From positions 1-43,363 of the forward strand of contig CAIOHR010000154.1 of NCBI GenBank assembly GCA_903858115.1: DNA of 43,363 nt, in the 5' to 3' direction. The notes below the pieces were generated by a model. The model saw nothing but the letters and a program-made list of their open reading frames with translations, was not told where the DNA came from and did no database searches. Positions 18,926-27,827 of the stretch are shown here, in pieces (position 1 is the first letter of the stretch; each line of letters starts with the position of its first letter). The stretch is from an uncultured Pirellula sp. (lineage in GTDB: Bacteria > Planctomycetota > Planctomycetia > Pirellulales > Pirellulaceae). Position numbers and translations under genes: made by a program.

Positions 18926-19630
18926 TCAATGATCGTGACATTTGCAGGGTTGTTGTTTCTTCAATTCGACGAGGGTCGCGCGATCAAGATCGCAGGCATT
19001 TCCTTCGTCCGTGTCGATGTGCACTTCGAGTTTTGCGAATTTATCTTCGCGAACGAGCAAGTCTTCAAAGACTACGGAGCATTGAGGCGACTTGACGACG
19101 AGAGACATAAAGTCCCCGTTCTTGACACCATAGTAAGCACATTCTTTGGGGCCCATGTGCACGTGACGCGCGGCGCGGATCACACCTTCTTGAAGCTCAA
19201 CGGCACCAGCAGGACCTACCAACACGCATCCAGGTGTACCGGCGATGTCGCCACTATGCCGGACAGGTGCATCGATGCCGAGTGAAATTGCGTCGGTGTA
19301 AGCCAGTTCCACCTGGCTCGCTTTTCTTGTTGGGCCAAGAACGCGAACATTAGGAAGCATTCGACGACGCGGGCCAACGATCATTACTTGTTCGGCAGCA
19401 GCAAAGAAGCCGTCTTGATACAGATTCTTTTCGGGCGTTAGCTTCTTTCCTTTACCGAAAAGCTTTTCGACATGCTCGTCGGTAAGGTGAATGTGTCTGG
19501 CTGAAATGCTAACGACCAAGTTTGGCTTGTCACTTGGCGTCGAACTCGCATTGGCTTGAAACACGCGTGCTACAGCATCGCGAACAAGCGATTCGATTTT
19601 GGATGGATCTATGGAAATCGTGCTGGACAT
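18926..19630 (-). CDS. pduL: PduL-type phosphotransacylase
   Basis: This is a 234-residue enzyme that swaps CoA for phosphate on an acyl-CoA and so recycles CoA inside the shell. I chose the ATG at 19630, 11 bp after the DeoR stop. Earlier in-frame starts overlap the DeoR gene. Residues 1-20 ([20 protein letters not shown]) form an amphipathic targeting helix with a short linker. The PduL metal motifs are present: ARHIHLT, ARHVHMG and [11 protein letters not shown]. The C-terminus ends [11 protein letters not shown], with an extra Cys and His cluster. It is unrelated to the Pta family and is the usual phosphotransacylase of BMCs. Confidence 0.93.
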   Translation of the reverse strand: MSSTISIDPSKIESLVRDAVARVFQANASSTPSDKPNLVVSISARHIHLTDEHVEKLFGKGKKLTPEKNLYQDGFFAAAEQVMIVGPRRRMLPNVRVLGPTRKASQVELAYTDAISLGIDAPVRHSGDIAGTPGCVLVGPAGAVELQEGVIRAARHVHMGPKECAYYGVKNGDFMSLVVKSPQCSVVFEDLLVREDKFAKLEVHIDTDEGNACDLDRATLVELKKQQPCKCHDH

Positions 19631-19641
19631 CGTACTAGGAC

Positions 19642-20520
19642 TCAGGAAGTAGGACTTGGTTGTGCGTTGGAATTCGAAGGAAGCAGATGCGGAGCAGGGG
19701 GAGACGGTTTCTCCTCGAGCTCCGACCGTGTCGAAATGGAAATCGGCCGAGACACCGTAAGGGCAACGTTGGATTGCCGAGTGCGGGCCTGCCAATCGAT
19801 TGCTAGATCTTCGTCAGAGATCAACATGTGGACATTGGACCAGTCGCAAAGTTTTGCCAAACTGGATCGTCCAAATTTCGAACTATCGGCCACGATGATG
19901 GTTTGGTCGGCGCATTGCATCATGCTGCGTTCCGTTTCTACGAGCAACACGTTGCTGTTGTAGAACCCTCGCTCGTTGATGCCCGCCACGCTTAGAAAGG
20001 CTTTCTGTACGTTTAACGAACGAAGCATTTCATTCGCATGGCTGCCGATCGTAACCCCGGTTTTGTGATGGACCGCCCCTCCGAGTAACACCAAATCAAC
20101 GGTGTCACTGGAAGCGAACAAATTTGCCACTGGGAGAGAATTCGTCACGATTTGAAGCGGTCGCCCGACAAGCTGGCGAGCCAATTCATACGTGGTGCTG
20201 CCGCCATCCAGCAAGATGGTCTCGTGGTTTTCTATGTGCTCGGCTGCGGCAACTGCGATCGCACGCTTCTTGTCCCATTGCCCTGATTTCGAGCCAAACT
20301 GTCGGACACTAGCGCTGGGACCGGTGGAGAAAACACCTCCGTGAGTTCGTCTCGCTTCGCCATTCTCTTCCAGAATTTCCAGATCGCGACGAATCGTCGA
20401 CTCGCTAACATCCAATGCATCCCGAAGATCCGGAATAGAAACGAAGCCCTGTTGGCGAACAAGATCCAGGATCTTTTCGCGACGAGAAACCGATGGATTG
20501 GGGTGGAAGGAAACGTTCAT
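19642..20520 (-). CDS. DeoR-family regulator of the BMC operon
   Basis: This is a 292-residue regulator and the first gene of the BMC operon. The ATG at 20520 was chosen because the protein then starts just before the DNA-binding domain. Residues 10-63 are a DeoR winged helix-turn-helix ([20 protein letters not shown], then [17 protein letters not shown] and RRTHGGVF). The C-terminal DeoRC sensor has [45 protein letters not shown] and [11 protein letters not shown], the family sugar-phosphate pocket. The ligand is probably an intermediate of deoxysugar breakdown (inference). The C-terminal tail after residue 255 is Pro/Ser-rich. A promoter and paired direct repeats sit directly upstream. Confidence 0.9.
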   Translation of the reverse strand: MNVSFHPNPSVSRREKILDLVRQQGFVSIPDLRDALDVSESTIRRDLEILEENGEARRTHGGVFSTGPSASVRQFGSKSGQWDKKRAIAVAAAEHIENHETILLDGGSTTYELARQLVGRPLQIVTNSLPVANLFASSDTVDLVLLGGAVHHKTGVTIGSHANEMLRSLNVQKAFLSVAGINERGFYNSNVLLVETERSMMQCADQTIIVADSSKFGRSSLAKLCDWSNVHMLISDEDLAIDWQARTRQSNVALTVSRPISISTRSELEEKPSPPAPHLLPSNSNAQPSPTS

Positions 20521-20573
20521 CCAGGCGACGTTAAAATACCTGCATTGGGCAATTGGAGAGGGCTGCAAAGTCA

Positions 20574-20602
20574 ACTATGCCCTAAAATTCTCCTTTTTTC
20601 AA
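20574..20602 (-). promoter_or_regulatory. Candidate sigma-70-type promoter of the BMC operon
   Basis: On the minus strand, TTGAAA (20602-20597) and CATAGT (20579-20574) are separated by exactly 17 bp. They match the -35 consensus at 5 of 6 positions and the -10 consensus at 4 of 6. Transcription would start about 45 nt before the DeoR start codon at 20520. No experimental support is available. Confidence 0.5.
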
Positions 20603-20606
20603 CCGC

Positions 20607-20644
20607 TTTCTGTCATTCGGCGACGGATTTCCGTCATTCGCTGA
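20607..20644. promoter_or_regulatory. Direct repeats, candidate DeoR operator
   Basis: Two 17-mers, TTTCTGTCATTCGGCGA (20607-20623) and TTTCCGTCATTCGCTGA (20628-20644), match at 14 of 17 positions and are 21 bp apart, that is two helical turns. The 8-mer GTCATTCG is identical in both. The inner repeat ends 4 bp upstream of the candidate -35 box. DeoR-family proteins often bind several repeats near their own promoter, so this is the best operator candidate. Confidence 0.55.
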
Positions 20645-20688
20645 TCATTTGTGGTGTTTATAGGAACGTTTGTCTCATCAAATGAAGG

Positions 20689-20714
20689 AGGAATTCCTAA
20701 AACTAATTAGTTTT
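20689..20714. promoter_or_regulatory. Adjacent perfect palindromes between divergent genes
   Basis: AGGAATTCCT (20689-20698) is followed at once by the 16-bp perfect palindrome AAAACTAATTAGTTTT (20699-20714). They lie in the 302-bp space between the BMC operon and the gene at 20823. Perfect symmetry and AT-rich flanks suit a dimeric regulator site, for control of either side. No T-run and no stem of terminator type follows. Confidence 0.45.
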
Positions 20715-20822
20715 CGACTCTTCCTAAAAACTAGACGACTTTCTACCGCCAAGGTGTCGATAACGGGACTGGGTCCGGGCTTGCTTTAAATGCTTGCGTT
20801 CACGATTTCTGAGGCACCAGTG

Positions 20823-21713
20823 ATGAGCTCCATGTCAGCTTCGTTCGTTTCGAAATCTAGCCTGGAAGATCCAGTTCGCGTTTCTAGCAAGCACCGCACT
20901 TCAGATCGTCAGGTTCAAGATGTCTTTGCTGCGGTTCTTGAGCAGGTAGGACGCGAGGGGTATGCATCGGCTCAGCCGCTTCCTGAGTCAATTTCCGTCA
21001 CTGAGGCGGTTAGGTCTAGCTGGGAAAACTGGTTTAATGAGTTTTCATCGACCCGTTATACCTTTACCGCTGGCAGCGGTAGCCCAAGCGTTCGCGAGAA
21101 CAAGACCGCAAGTGATTTACGCACAGACTACCAGCAGATTTTGGTCAGTGCTTACGAAAACGGCGGCTACGCCACTCCGGAGTCATTCCTCAAGAAGCTT
21201 TCTTGCGAGGAACTCGCAACGATTCAACAAGTCCATCATCTGGCTGACCCGATCCGAACAGACTCACTGTCACCCGAAGCTGCACTGAATTTACTTCTAC
21301 CACCTGACGCACAGGTTGACGAAAATCGCGATGGTTTGACCGCAGTCGGAGCAGCTTACACGATCCGATTTCCAGACAGCAACACGCCTTCGAATGTTCG
21401 AATGGCTTGGGAGGCAACAACGAAAGATATGACCGAACAGGACCGAATGTTGTATGTAATGCAATTGAGTTCGCAGCTTCTCACAGCAAACATGCATTTC
21501 GATGACAATGGCCAGTACCTACGAAGTAGTGAACCTGGCGACGCTGACTGGGTCAATCCGCAGTTATCTGCAGACTTCTCTTTCAAGAGACAAGCCCATG
21601 CTCGGCTGGAGTATTTGAATCACTTCTCGGCCCAAATGCCACCGGAACAATATCAACGCGACACGAAGTTTTGGTCTACCTTTCGAGATAATCTGAACTT
21701 GTTTGTGGAGTGA
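20823..21713 (+). CDS. Hypothetical protein
   Basis: This is a 296-residue protein I do not recognise. The ATG at 20823 has GAGG 8 nt upstream, better than the in-frame ATG at 20790. There is no signal peptide, membrane segment or cysteine-rich motif. The N-terminal 35 residues are Ser-rich and probably disordered. The rest looks mainly helical and soluble, with Trp, Tyr and Gln-rich stretches (SWENWFNEFSS, TDYQQILVSAYENGGY, QDRMLYVMQLSSQLL). A single EF-hand-like loop DENRDGLT is present near residue 175, not enough to claim calcium binding. It is divergent from the BMC operon but nothing ties it to compartment function. Confidence 0.7.
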   Translation: MSSMSASFVSKSSLEDPVRVSSKHRTSDRQVQDVFAAVLEQVGREGYASAQPLPESISVTEAVRSSWENWFNEFSSTRYTFTAGSGSPSVRENKTASDLRTDYQQILVSAYENGGYATPESFLKKLSCEELATIQQVHHLADPIRTDSLSPEAALNLLLPPDAQVDENRDGLTAVGAAYTIRFPDSNTPSNVRMAWEATTKDMTEQDRMLYVMQLSSQLLTANMHFDDNGQYLRSSEPGDADWVNPQLSADFSFKRQAHARLEYLNHFSAQMPPEQYQRDTKFWSTFRDNLNLFVE

Positions 21714-21991
21714 ATTCGCCGGAGTTATTACCAGGTCAATGATCCATGCTTTGTCGATGGACAAACGCTTACCGGCTCGCTTTTCGAGCCATGGGCATCA
21801 TTGACGGCATCGCACACTCATCCGCACTGCCCGTGCGAGTGGTGTCCAAAGTAGAGTCCTAACATCCCCCTGAGTCGCATCCAAGCGAGACAGATCCATG
21901 CAATGGTCATGGTAGCAAGATCACGGAAAGTTCCTGCCTTTGCGACACGGACCTTTTGCGTGAGAATTGTTTCTTGTATCTTGTTTCCATT

Positions 21992-23455
21992 ATGACATAC
22001 AAACTCACGAAAATTACGTCCTTCGACGGGGTTGAAGCCTTTCGGGCACACAACTCGCAGTTGGGAATCGAAATCGGGATCGATGACCATGTGATGGATC
22101 CTAAAGATTGTAGTCTTCTGAAACAGGCCCATTGGAAGGGACGAACGATTGGTAACCGAATCGCGATCCAACCGATGGAAGGCTGGGACGGGACAACAAC
22201 AGGTGGTGTCACTCCACCGATGATTCGGAGATGGGAGCGGTTTGGAGAAAGTGGCGCCAAGCTAATTTGGGGTGGAGAAGCGATGGCTGTTAGACCCGAT
22301 GGTCGAGCCAACCCAAATCAGTTGATCATCAATCCAGAGAACGCGTCCGCCATCGGAGATCTGCGTCAACGGTTGGTAGACTCGCATGCGAAGCACTACG
22401 GAGAGACTTCGGATCTTGTCATCGGATTCCAATTGACGCACTCCGGGCGTTTTTGCCGTCCCAATGATAAAAAGCGATGGGAACCGCGAGTTGCCTATCG
22501 CCACCCGATTCTCGATCCCAAGTTCTCCGTCACCAGCGATTCCATGGTCTGGACCGACGCGCAGTTGGACGATTTGATTGGCGATTACGCTTCCGCAGCG
22601 AAGATTGCTCAAGAACAAGGTGCCGACTTTGTTGATATCAAATCGTGTCACGGTTACCTGCTTCACGAGTTCTTGAGTGGCTTTACTCGGACAGGTATTT
22701 ATGGTGGTTCCTACGAGAACCGCACTCGATTGATGAATTCGATCATCAAAGCAGTACAATCGAGCGCCCCAGGACTCGAGATCGGTGTTCGATTGAGTGC
22801 TTTTGATACCGTACCTTTCCAGCCAAATCCAGACACCGCCGAAACAGGCAAGCAGGGACAGGGAATGCCGGCTTGCTACCAGCAATTCATGCCTTATCTG
22901 TACGGATTCGGATTGAATCCCAACAATCCGTTGGAGATCGATTTGACCGAAACGCATCGGTTGCTGGCTGATCTTTCGAAACTGGGTGTGGGGTTGGTCA
23001 ATCTCTCAGCCGGAAGCCCGTATTACACGCCGCACATTTTGCGTCCTGCCGCTTACCCTCCTTCGGATGGTTATCAACCTCACGAGGATCCGCTAATCTC
23101 GGTAGCACGACATTTGACCGTGGCGCGAGAACTCAAACGAGCGAACCCTGAAATGTTGTTTGTGGGGTCTGGTTATTCTTATCTGCAAGAGTTCTTGCCT
23201 TTGGTGGCTCAGCATCAAGTAGCGCAAGGGAATGTTGACTTCATCGGCATGGGCAGAATGGTCTTATCGTATCCTGCACAAGTAATGGACAGCGTGCATC
23301 GAGGAACGAGTCAGCGTAAACTCGTTTGTCGGACATTTTCTGACTGTACGACCGCACCACGCAATGGTCTTGCGTCAGGTTGCTATCCACTCGACGACTA
23401 CTACAAAAAGTCGGACGATGCTCGTCGTCTTAAAGAGATCAAAGCAAATCTATAA
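21992..23455 (+). CDS. Old Yellow Enzyme family NADH:flavin oxidoreductase
   Basis: This is a 487-residue FMN-dependent oxidoreductase with an OYE-type TIM barrel. The ATG at 21992 begins 12 codons after an upstream GTG in the same frame. Neither has a strong ribosome site. Visible blocks are NRIAIQPMEGWD (FMN site), FQLTHSGRF (flavin and substrate), DIKSCHGYLLHEFLSGFTR with GGSYENRTRLM (family signature), VLSAFDTVPF-like barrel residues (IGVRLSAFDT) and FIGMGRMVL (phosphate site). The barrel occupies most of the protein. The extra length over a simple OYE lies in the first 45 residues, an insert around 280-310 and a short Cys-containing tail (CRTFSDCTTAPRNGLASGC). The tail is far too short for the FeS and NADPH domains of 2,4-dienoyl-CoA reductase. 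Substrate is unknown. Confidence 0.85.
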   Translation: MTYKLTKITSFDGVEAFRAHNSQLGIEIGIDDHVMDPKDCSLLKQAHWKGRTIGNRIAIQPMEGWDGTTTGGVTPPMIRRWERFGESGAKLIWGGEAMAVRPDGRANPNQLIINPENASAIGDLRQRLVDSHAKHYGETSDLVIGFQLTHSGRFCRPNDKKRWEPRVAYRHPILDPKFSVTSDSMVWTDAQLDDLIGDYASAAKIAQEQGADFVDIKSCHGYLLHEFLSGFTRTGIYGGSYENRTRLMNSIIKAVQSSAPGLEIGVRLSAFDTVPFQPNPDTAETGKQGQGMPACYQQFMPYLYGFGLNPNNPLEIDLTETHRLLADLSKLGVGLVNLSAGSPYYTPHILRPAAYPPSDGYQPHEDPLISVARHLTVARELKRANPEMLFVGSGYSYLQEFLPLVAQHQVAQGNVDFIGMGRMVLSYPAQVMDSVHRGTSQRKLVCRTFSDCTTAPRNGLASGCYPLDDYYKKSDDARRLKEIKANL

Positions 23456-23586
23456 CCAACAAAACCTAGTTTCTATTCGATCATCAACCAAAGCGACTTG
23501 CGAACTGACGACTAGAAGGTCCATCGCGGTCGCATTGGAGCGAAAACAAGTGCACATTGATACCGTGTTTAGGGTTACCATTTCGG

Positions 23587-24309
23587 ATGAATAAAAGTCT
23601 CGTTACGAATGTTGTTTCGGTAGCCTTTATCGTTGTTGGATATCTTATTCCATCGGAGTCTGCGTGGGCAAAGCCGATTCGAGATATTGGACTCTATGCA
23701 GCTTCTGGTGCGATCACCAATTGGATTGCAATTTACATGCTCTTTGAAAAAGTACCTGGGCTTTACGGTTCTGGAGTTATTCCGAGCCGGTTCGAAGAGT
23801 TCAAGCTCGGCATTCGAACTCTGATCATGGGGCAGTTCTTTACGAAAGAAAACGTCGAGAATTTCTTTCAAGACAATCGAGCCCTGGCCAATGTGAAGAT
23901 GGATCCCGAGCCCCTATTGGCAATCGTTGACTTTGATGCGATCTTCGAACGGTTGAAGGGAGCTGTTTTGAGTTCACCTTTCGGTGGCATGCTGGGAATG
24001 TTCGGCGGAGCCAAAGCATTAGAGCCACTGCGCGGTCCGTTTCGAACCAATATTGAAGGGGAGATTCGGACGCTCGTCGAGTCACCGAAGTTGATGGATG
24101 CGCTTCGCGGATCCGTCCATTCAGAGAACGGGGTGGATGTCATTCTTGAAAAAGTGGATGCCATTGTCCAAAAGCGATTAGACGAGCTGACGCCGTTAAT
24201 GGTCAAGCAAATCATTCAAGAGATGATTCGCGAGCATCTAGGATGGTTGGTGGTTTGGGGTGGAATTTTCGGCGCCTTGATTGGTTTGGTCGCCAGCTTC
24301 ATTGCCTAA
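23587..24309 (+). CDS. DUF445 family membrane protein
   Basis: This is a 240-residue protein of the DUF445 (YheB-like) family. The ATG at 23587 gives MNKSLVTNVVSVAFIVVGYL, a first membrane segment. An in-frame TTG 30 bp earlier is less likely. A second hydrophobic part follows (GAITNWIAIYMLFEKVPGLYG, the conserved family core GAxTNWxAI-MLF), then a soluble amphipathic region with FTKENVENFFQ, and a C-terminal membrane helix (VVWGGIFGALIGLVASFIA). Function of the family is unknown. The gene is followed by a good terminator. Confidence 0.85.
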   Translation: MNKSLVTNVVSVAFIVVGYLIPSESAWAKPIRDIGLYAASGAITNWIAIYMLFEKVPGLYGSGVIPSRFEEFKLGIRTLIMGQFFTKENVENFFQDNRALANVKMDPEPLLAIVDFDAIFERLKGAVLSSPFGGMLGMFGGAKALEPLRGPFRTNIEGEIRTLVESPKLMDALRGSVHSENGVDVILEKVDAIVQKRLDELTPLMVKQIIQEMIREHLGWLVVWGGIFGALIGLVASFIA

Positions 24310-24312
24310 CGG

Positions 24313-24350
24313 AACAAGGCCGAAACTCTAATGAGGATCGGCCTTGTTTT
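24313..24350 (+). terminator. Intrinsic terminator after the DUF445 gene
   Basis: AACAAGGCCGA (24313-24323) pairs perfectly with TCGGCCTTGTT (24338-24348) around a 14-base loop and runs into TTGTTTTG. It begins 4 bp after the stop codon of the DUF445 gene on the same strand. Confidence 0.8.
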
Positions 24351-24429
24351 GAGATACCAAGCAACTATTTGCATCCGAAGTTCTTGAAGCAAGACTCAAG
24401 AAAAGCACCGGGCAGAAACGTTCGCTCTC

Positions 24430-24798
24430 TTACTTGAACTTGGAATGACAAGCCATGCAATCGGTTGTCTTCTTGAGTTCATCGATCGCGCCTTCTTTTC
24501 CAAGTACAACCTTGCCTGCGCTAACGACTGTCGCACTCGCGGCCAATTTCCACTCTGTTTTGTCGCCCTTTTTCGGTTCCCCTTCGAGCATGTCGATATA
24601 AAGATCCAACAATTGCTTCTTCTCTTCGTCCGTGGCGGAACCTGCGACGATCTTCTTCATCAAGCCGTCTTTGTGAGCGATCTTCATAACCTCTTTGATC
24701 GTCTTCGGAGCTGGTGCCGGATTTGCGACGAACGCTGTAACGGTCGTGCCGGACGCAACGAGTCCCACCAATGCGATTAAAGCAAACTTCAACTTCAT
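24430..24798 (-). CDS. Exported single-haem protein, cytochrome c-prime-like
   Basis: This is a 122-residue exported protein. The ATG at 24798 is preceded by GGAGG 7 nt away, a very good site. Residues 1-23 form a signal peptide (MKLKFALIALVGLVASGTTV). A single CxxCH haem motif, DCMACHSKFK, lies at the extreme C-terminus, as in class II cytochromes (c-prime type four-helix bundles), and the Lys/Glu-rich helical body fits that fold. The expected distal or aromatic residues are not clear. It would sit in the periplasm and carry electrons or bind small ligands such as NO. It stands alone, without a redox partner nearby. Confidence 0.75.
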   Translation of the reverse strand: MKLKFALIALVGLVASGTTVTAFVANPAPAPKTIKEVMKIAHKDGLMKKIVAGSATDEEKKQLLDLYIDMLEGEPKKGDKTEWKLAASATVVSAGKVVLGKEGAIDELKKTTDCMACHSKFK

Positions 24799-24999
24799 AG
24801 CCAAACCTCCTTCGATGTAAACATACAAAACACTCATGGATGTCGCTCGTTGCTCGACGGACCCGGCCTAAAAAGGAATACGCAATCGCCAAATCAACGA
24901 AGCTTCCAACAACACGACCGAAGTATAGCGAAATTCTCACATTCCATGTGGTTTTCGATTCATGTTTTCACTTTCTAAATAATCGAGTACGATGTAGCA

Positions 25000-26355
25000 A
25001 TGATCAATTCTGAAAGCGCCGTGATTGGCCAGCCAAGCGTACGATTTCTTGGTGGGACGGAGTCTATCCTAGGCTCGATGTATTTGTTGGAATTCGGCTC
25101 CCATCGTTTTTTGTTTGATTGTGGACGCGAGATTCATTCTCGTTTTCCTCGTACTGGGCTTCGATCATTCGGGATCGACCCTGCGTCCATCGACGCTGTC
25201 TTTCTCAGCCATTCACACGTCGATCATTGTGGAAATCTGCCGTATCTGGTGAGCGAGGGCTTTATCGGACCTGTCTATTGCACTCCTGCAACACGCGATC
25301 TCACCGAAGTTGTTTTGCTAGATTCCGCTCGAATTCACGAAAACGAATTTGCTCGGACTGGGCGACCTAGTGGTTTTGATTCAGCCGACGTAGAAGATAC
25401 AATTGAGCAGTTCGTAACCGTCGATTATGAGAGCGAAACAGACGTTCTTCGTATCGCCAAAATCCGTTTGCTCCATTCCGCTCATGTGCTTGGCAGCTGC
25501 ATGTTTCAATTGGATTTCGATTGGAACGGAAAGAGCTATCGTTTTGTCTTCACGGGAGACATGGGGCGATTCGGATTACCCATCGTTGGTGAGCCCACAT
25601 CCGTTCCTTCCGCAGATATGATCGTATGTGAAAGTACCTATGGTGGGCGGATCCATGATTCTTTCCAGGAAACAATCGAGCAGTTTACCAGCCTCATCAA
25701 ACGGACAGTGGAACGTCAAGGAAAGGTCTTGGTTCCAGCATTCAGCCTGGGGAGAACTCACCTGGTGCTGCATTGTTTGCGTCATTGGATGGCAACTGGA
25801 CTGGTGCCTGAGTTACCGATCTATATCGATAGCCCACTTGCCCAAGTGATTGAAGAAGTCTATCAAGAGCACCAATCGGCGGATTACCTAACGAGCGGTA
25901 TCGAGTTTGAATGGCTGGAGTCCAAAGATGATGCTTGGTATCGAACCACCCAAAGGGAGTCGAGCATCATCATCGCGTCTGGTGGAATGTGCGAAGGGGG
26001 ACGTATTCTCGATCATCTAAAGGTCCATATCGATGATCCTCGATGCTCGTTAGCACTCGTAAGTCATCAATCGCCAAATTCCATCGGTGCACAAATGTTA
26101 GCTCCGACTCCCAAAGTTCGTTTCCATGGCCGTGAATGGAACAAGTGGATTGAAGTCGCCAAGATCGGTGGTTTTTCAGGACACGCAGATACGGACGATC
26201 TGAAGAGGCTACTAGCCGACGCCGCGTCGGATACCGGCAAAATCTGTTTGGTCCACGGAGAGACCTTGCAAAAGGAAACCTTAGAACAAGAGTTGAAAAA
26301 GTTGGGGTTCAACAACGTTTTGGTGCCATCGTTTGATCAACGCATCGATCTCTAG
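25000..26355 (+). CDS. Beta-CASP metallo-beta-lactamase (CPSF73-like nuclease)
   Basis: This is a 451-residue enzyme of the beta-CASP group, related to eukaryotic CPSF73 and archaeal aCPSF. Zinc motifs are LSHSHVDHCG (HxHxDH, about residues 68-77), the His in LLHSAHVLGSC and the Asp in FTGDMGR. The beta-CASP elements are PAFSLGRTH, SGGMCEGGRILDH and GGFSGHAD, with a final VHGE. Length is normal for the bacterial group without KH domains. Members cleave RNA, either at internal sites or from the 5' end. Its target here is unknown. It is monocistronic. Confidence 0.88.
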   Translation: MINSESAVIGQPSVRFLGGTESILGSMYLLEFGSHRFLFDCGREIHSRFPRTGLRSFGIDPASIDAVFLSHSHVDHCGNLPYLVSEGFIGPVYCTPATRDLTEVVLLDSARIHENEFARTGRPSGFDSADVEDTIEQFVTVDYESETDVLRIAKIRLLHSAHVLGSCMFQLDFDWNGKSYRFVFTGDMGRFGLPIVGEPTSVPSADMIVCESTYGGRIHDSFQETIEQFTSLIKRTVERQGKVLVPAFSLGRTHLVLHCLRHWMATGLVPELPIYIDSPLAQVIEEVYQEHQSADYLTSGIEFEWLESKDDAWYRTTQRESSIIIASGGMCEGGRILDHLKVHIDDPRCSLALVSHQSPNSIGAQMLAPTPKVRFHGREWNKWIEVAKIGGFSGHADTDDLKRLLADAASDTGKICLVHGETLQKETLEQELKKLGFNNVLVPSFDQRIDL

Positions 26356-26430
26356 ATTTCGTCTTATCCAGAAACCGTGCTCTAAAGGTAGTGCGAAACC
26401 CACGATCTAGAACGGGAGCCATCCTGGGAA

Positions 26431-26473
26431 CTAGAAAAGAAAAAGTCCGCGGACTATGTTTAGACCGCGGACT
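26431..26473 (-). terminator. Intrinsic terminator after GAPDH
   Basis: Read on the minus strand, AGTCCGCGG (26473-26465) pairs perfectly with CCGCGGACT (26452-26444) across a 12-base loop, followed by TTTTTCTTTTCTAG (26443 downward). It lies about 70 bp after the stop of the GAPDH gene. Confidence 0.85.
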
Positions 26474-26540
26474 ATCGATGGATTCCTTGGAGACATCGTT
26501 CTCCCGTGGGCTAAGATGTCTTAAAGTTTAAGCCGAAGTA

Positions 26541-27656
<1,116 letters not shown>

Positions 27657-27827
27657 CTACCGTCGAAAGATCTTCCCTCAACGATGCGATGAATATACAA
27701 GCGAGGAGAAACATCATCAATCACAAAGAAATACGGCTGCTCAAACCAATTTCTTGCCTACAATGGCATCAGCCCGCTTAATACGCTCGATTTTCGGCGT
27801 TCTTTTTGGTTTGAACAGAGTCATCGC

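Noticed and set aside
21818..22171. Minus-strand frame ending TIAWICLAWMRLRGMLGLYF
   Set aside because: It overlaps the start of the Old Yellow Enzyme gene for most of its length. The hydrophobic tail in the intergenic part could be a relic of a lost gene, but I cannot match it to anything.
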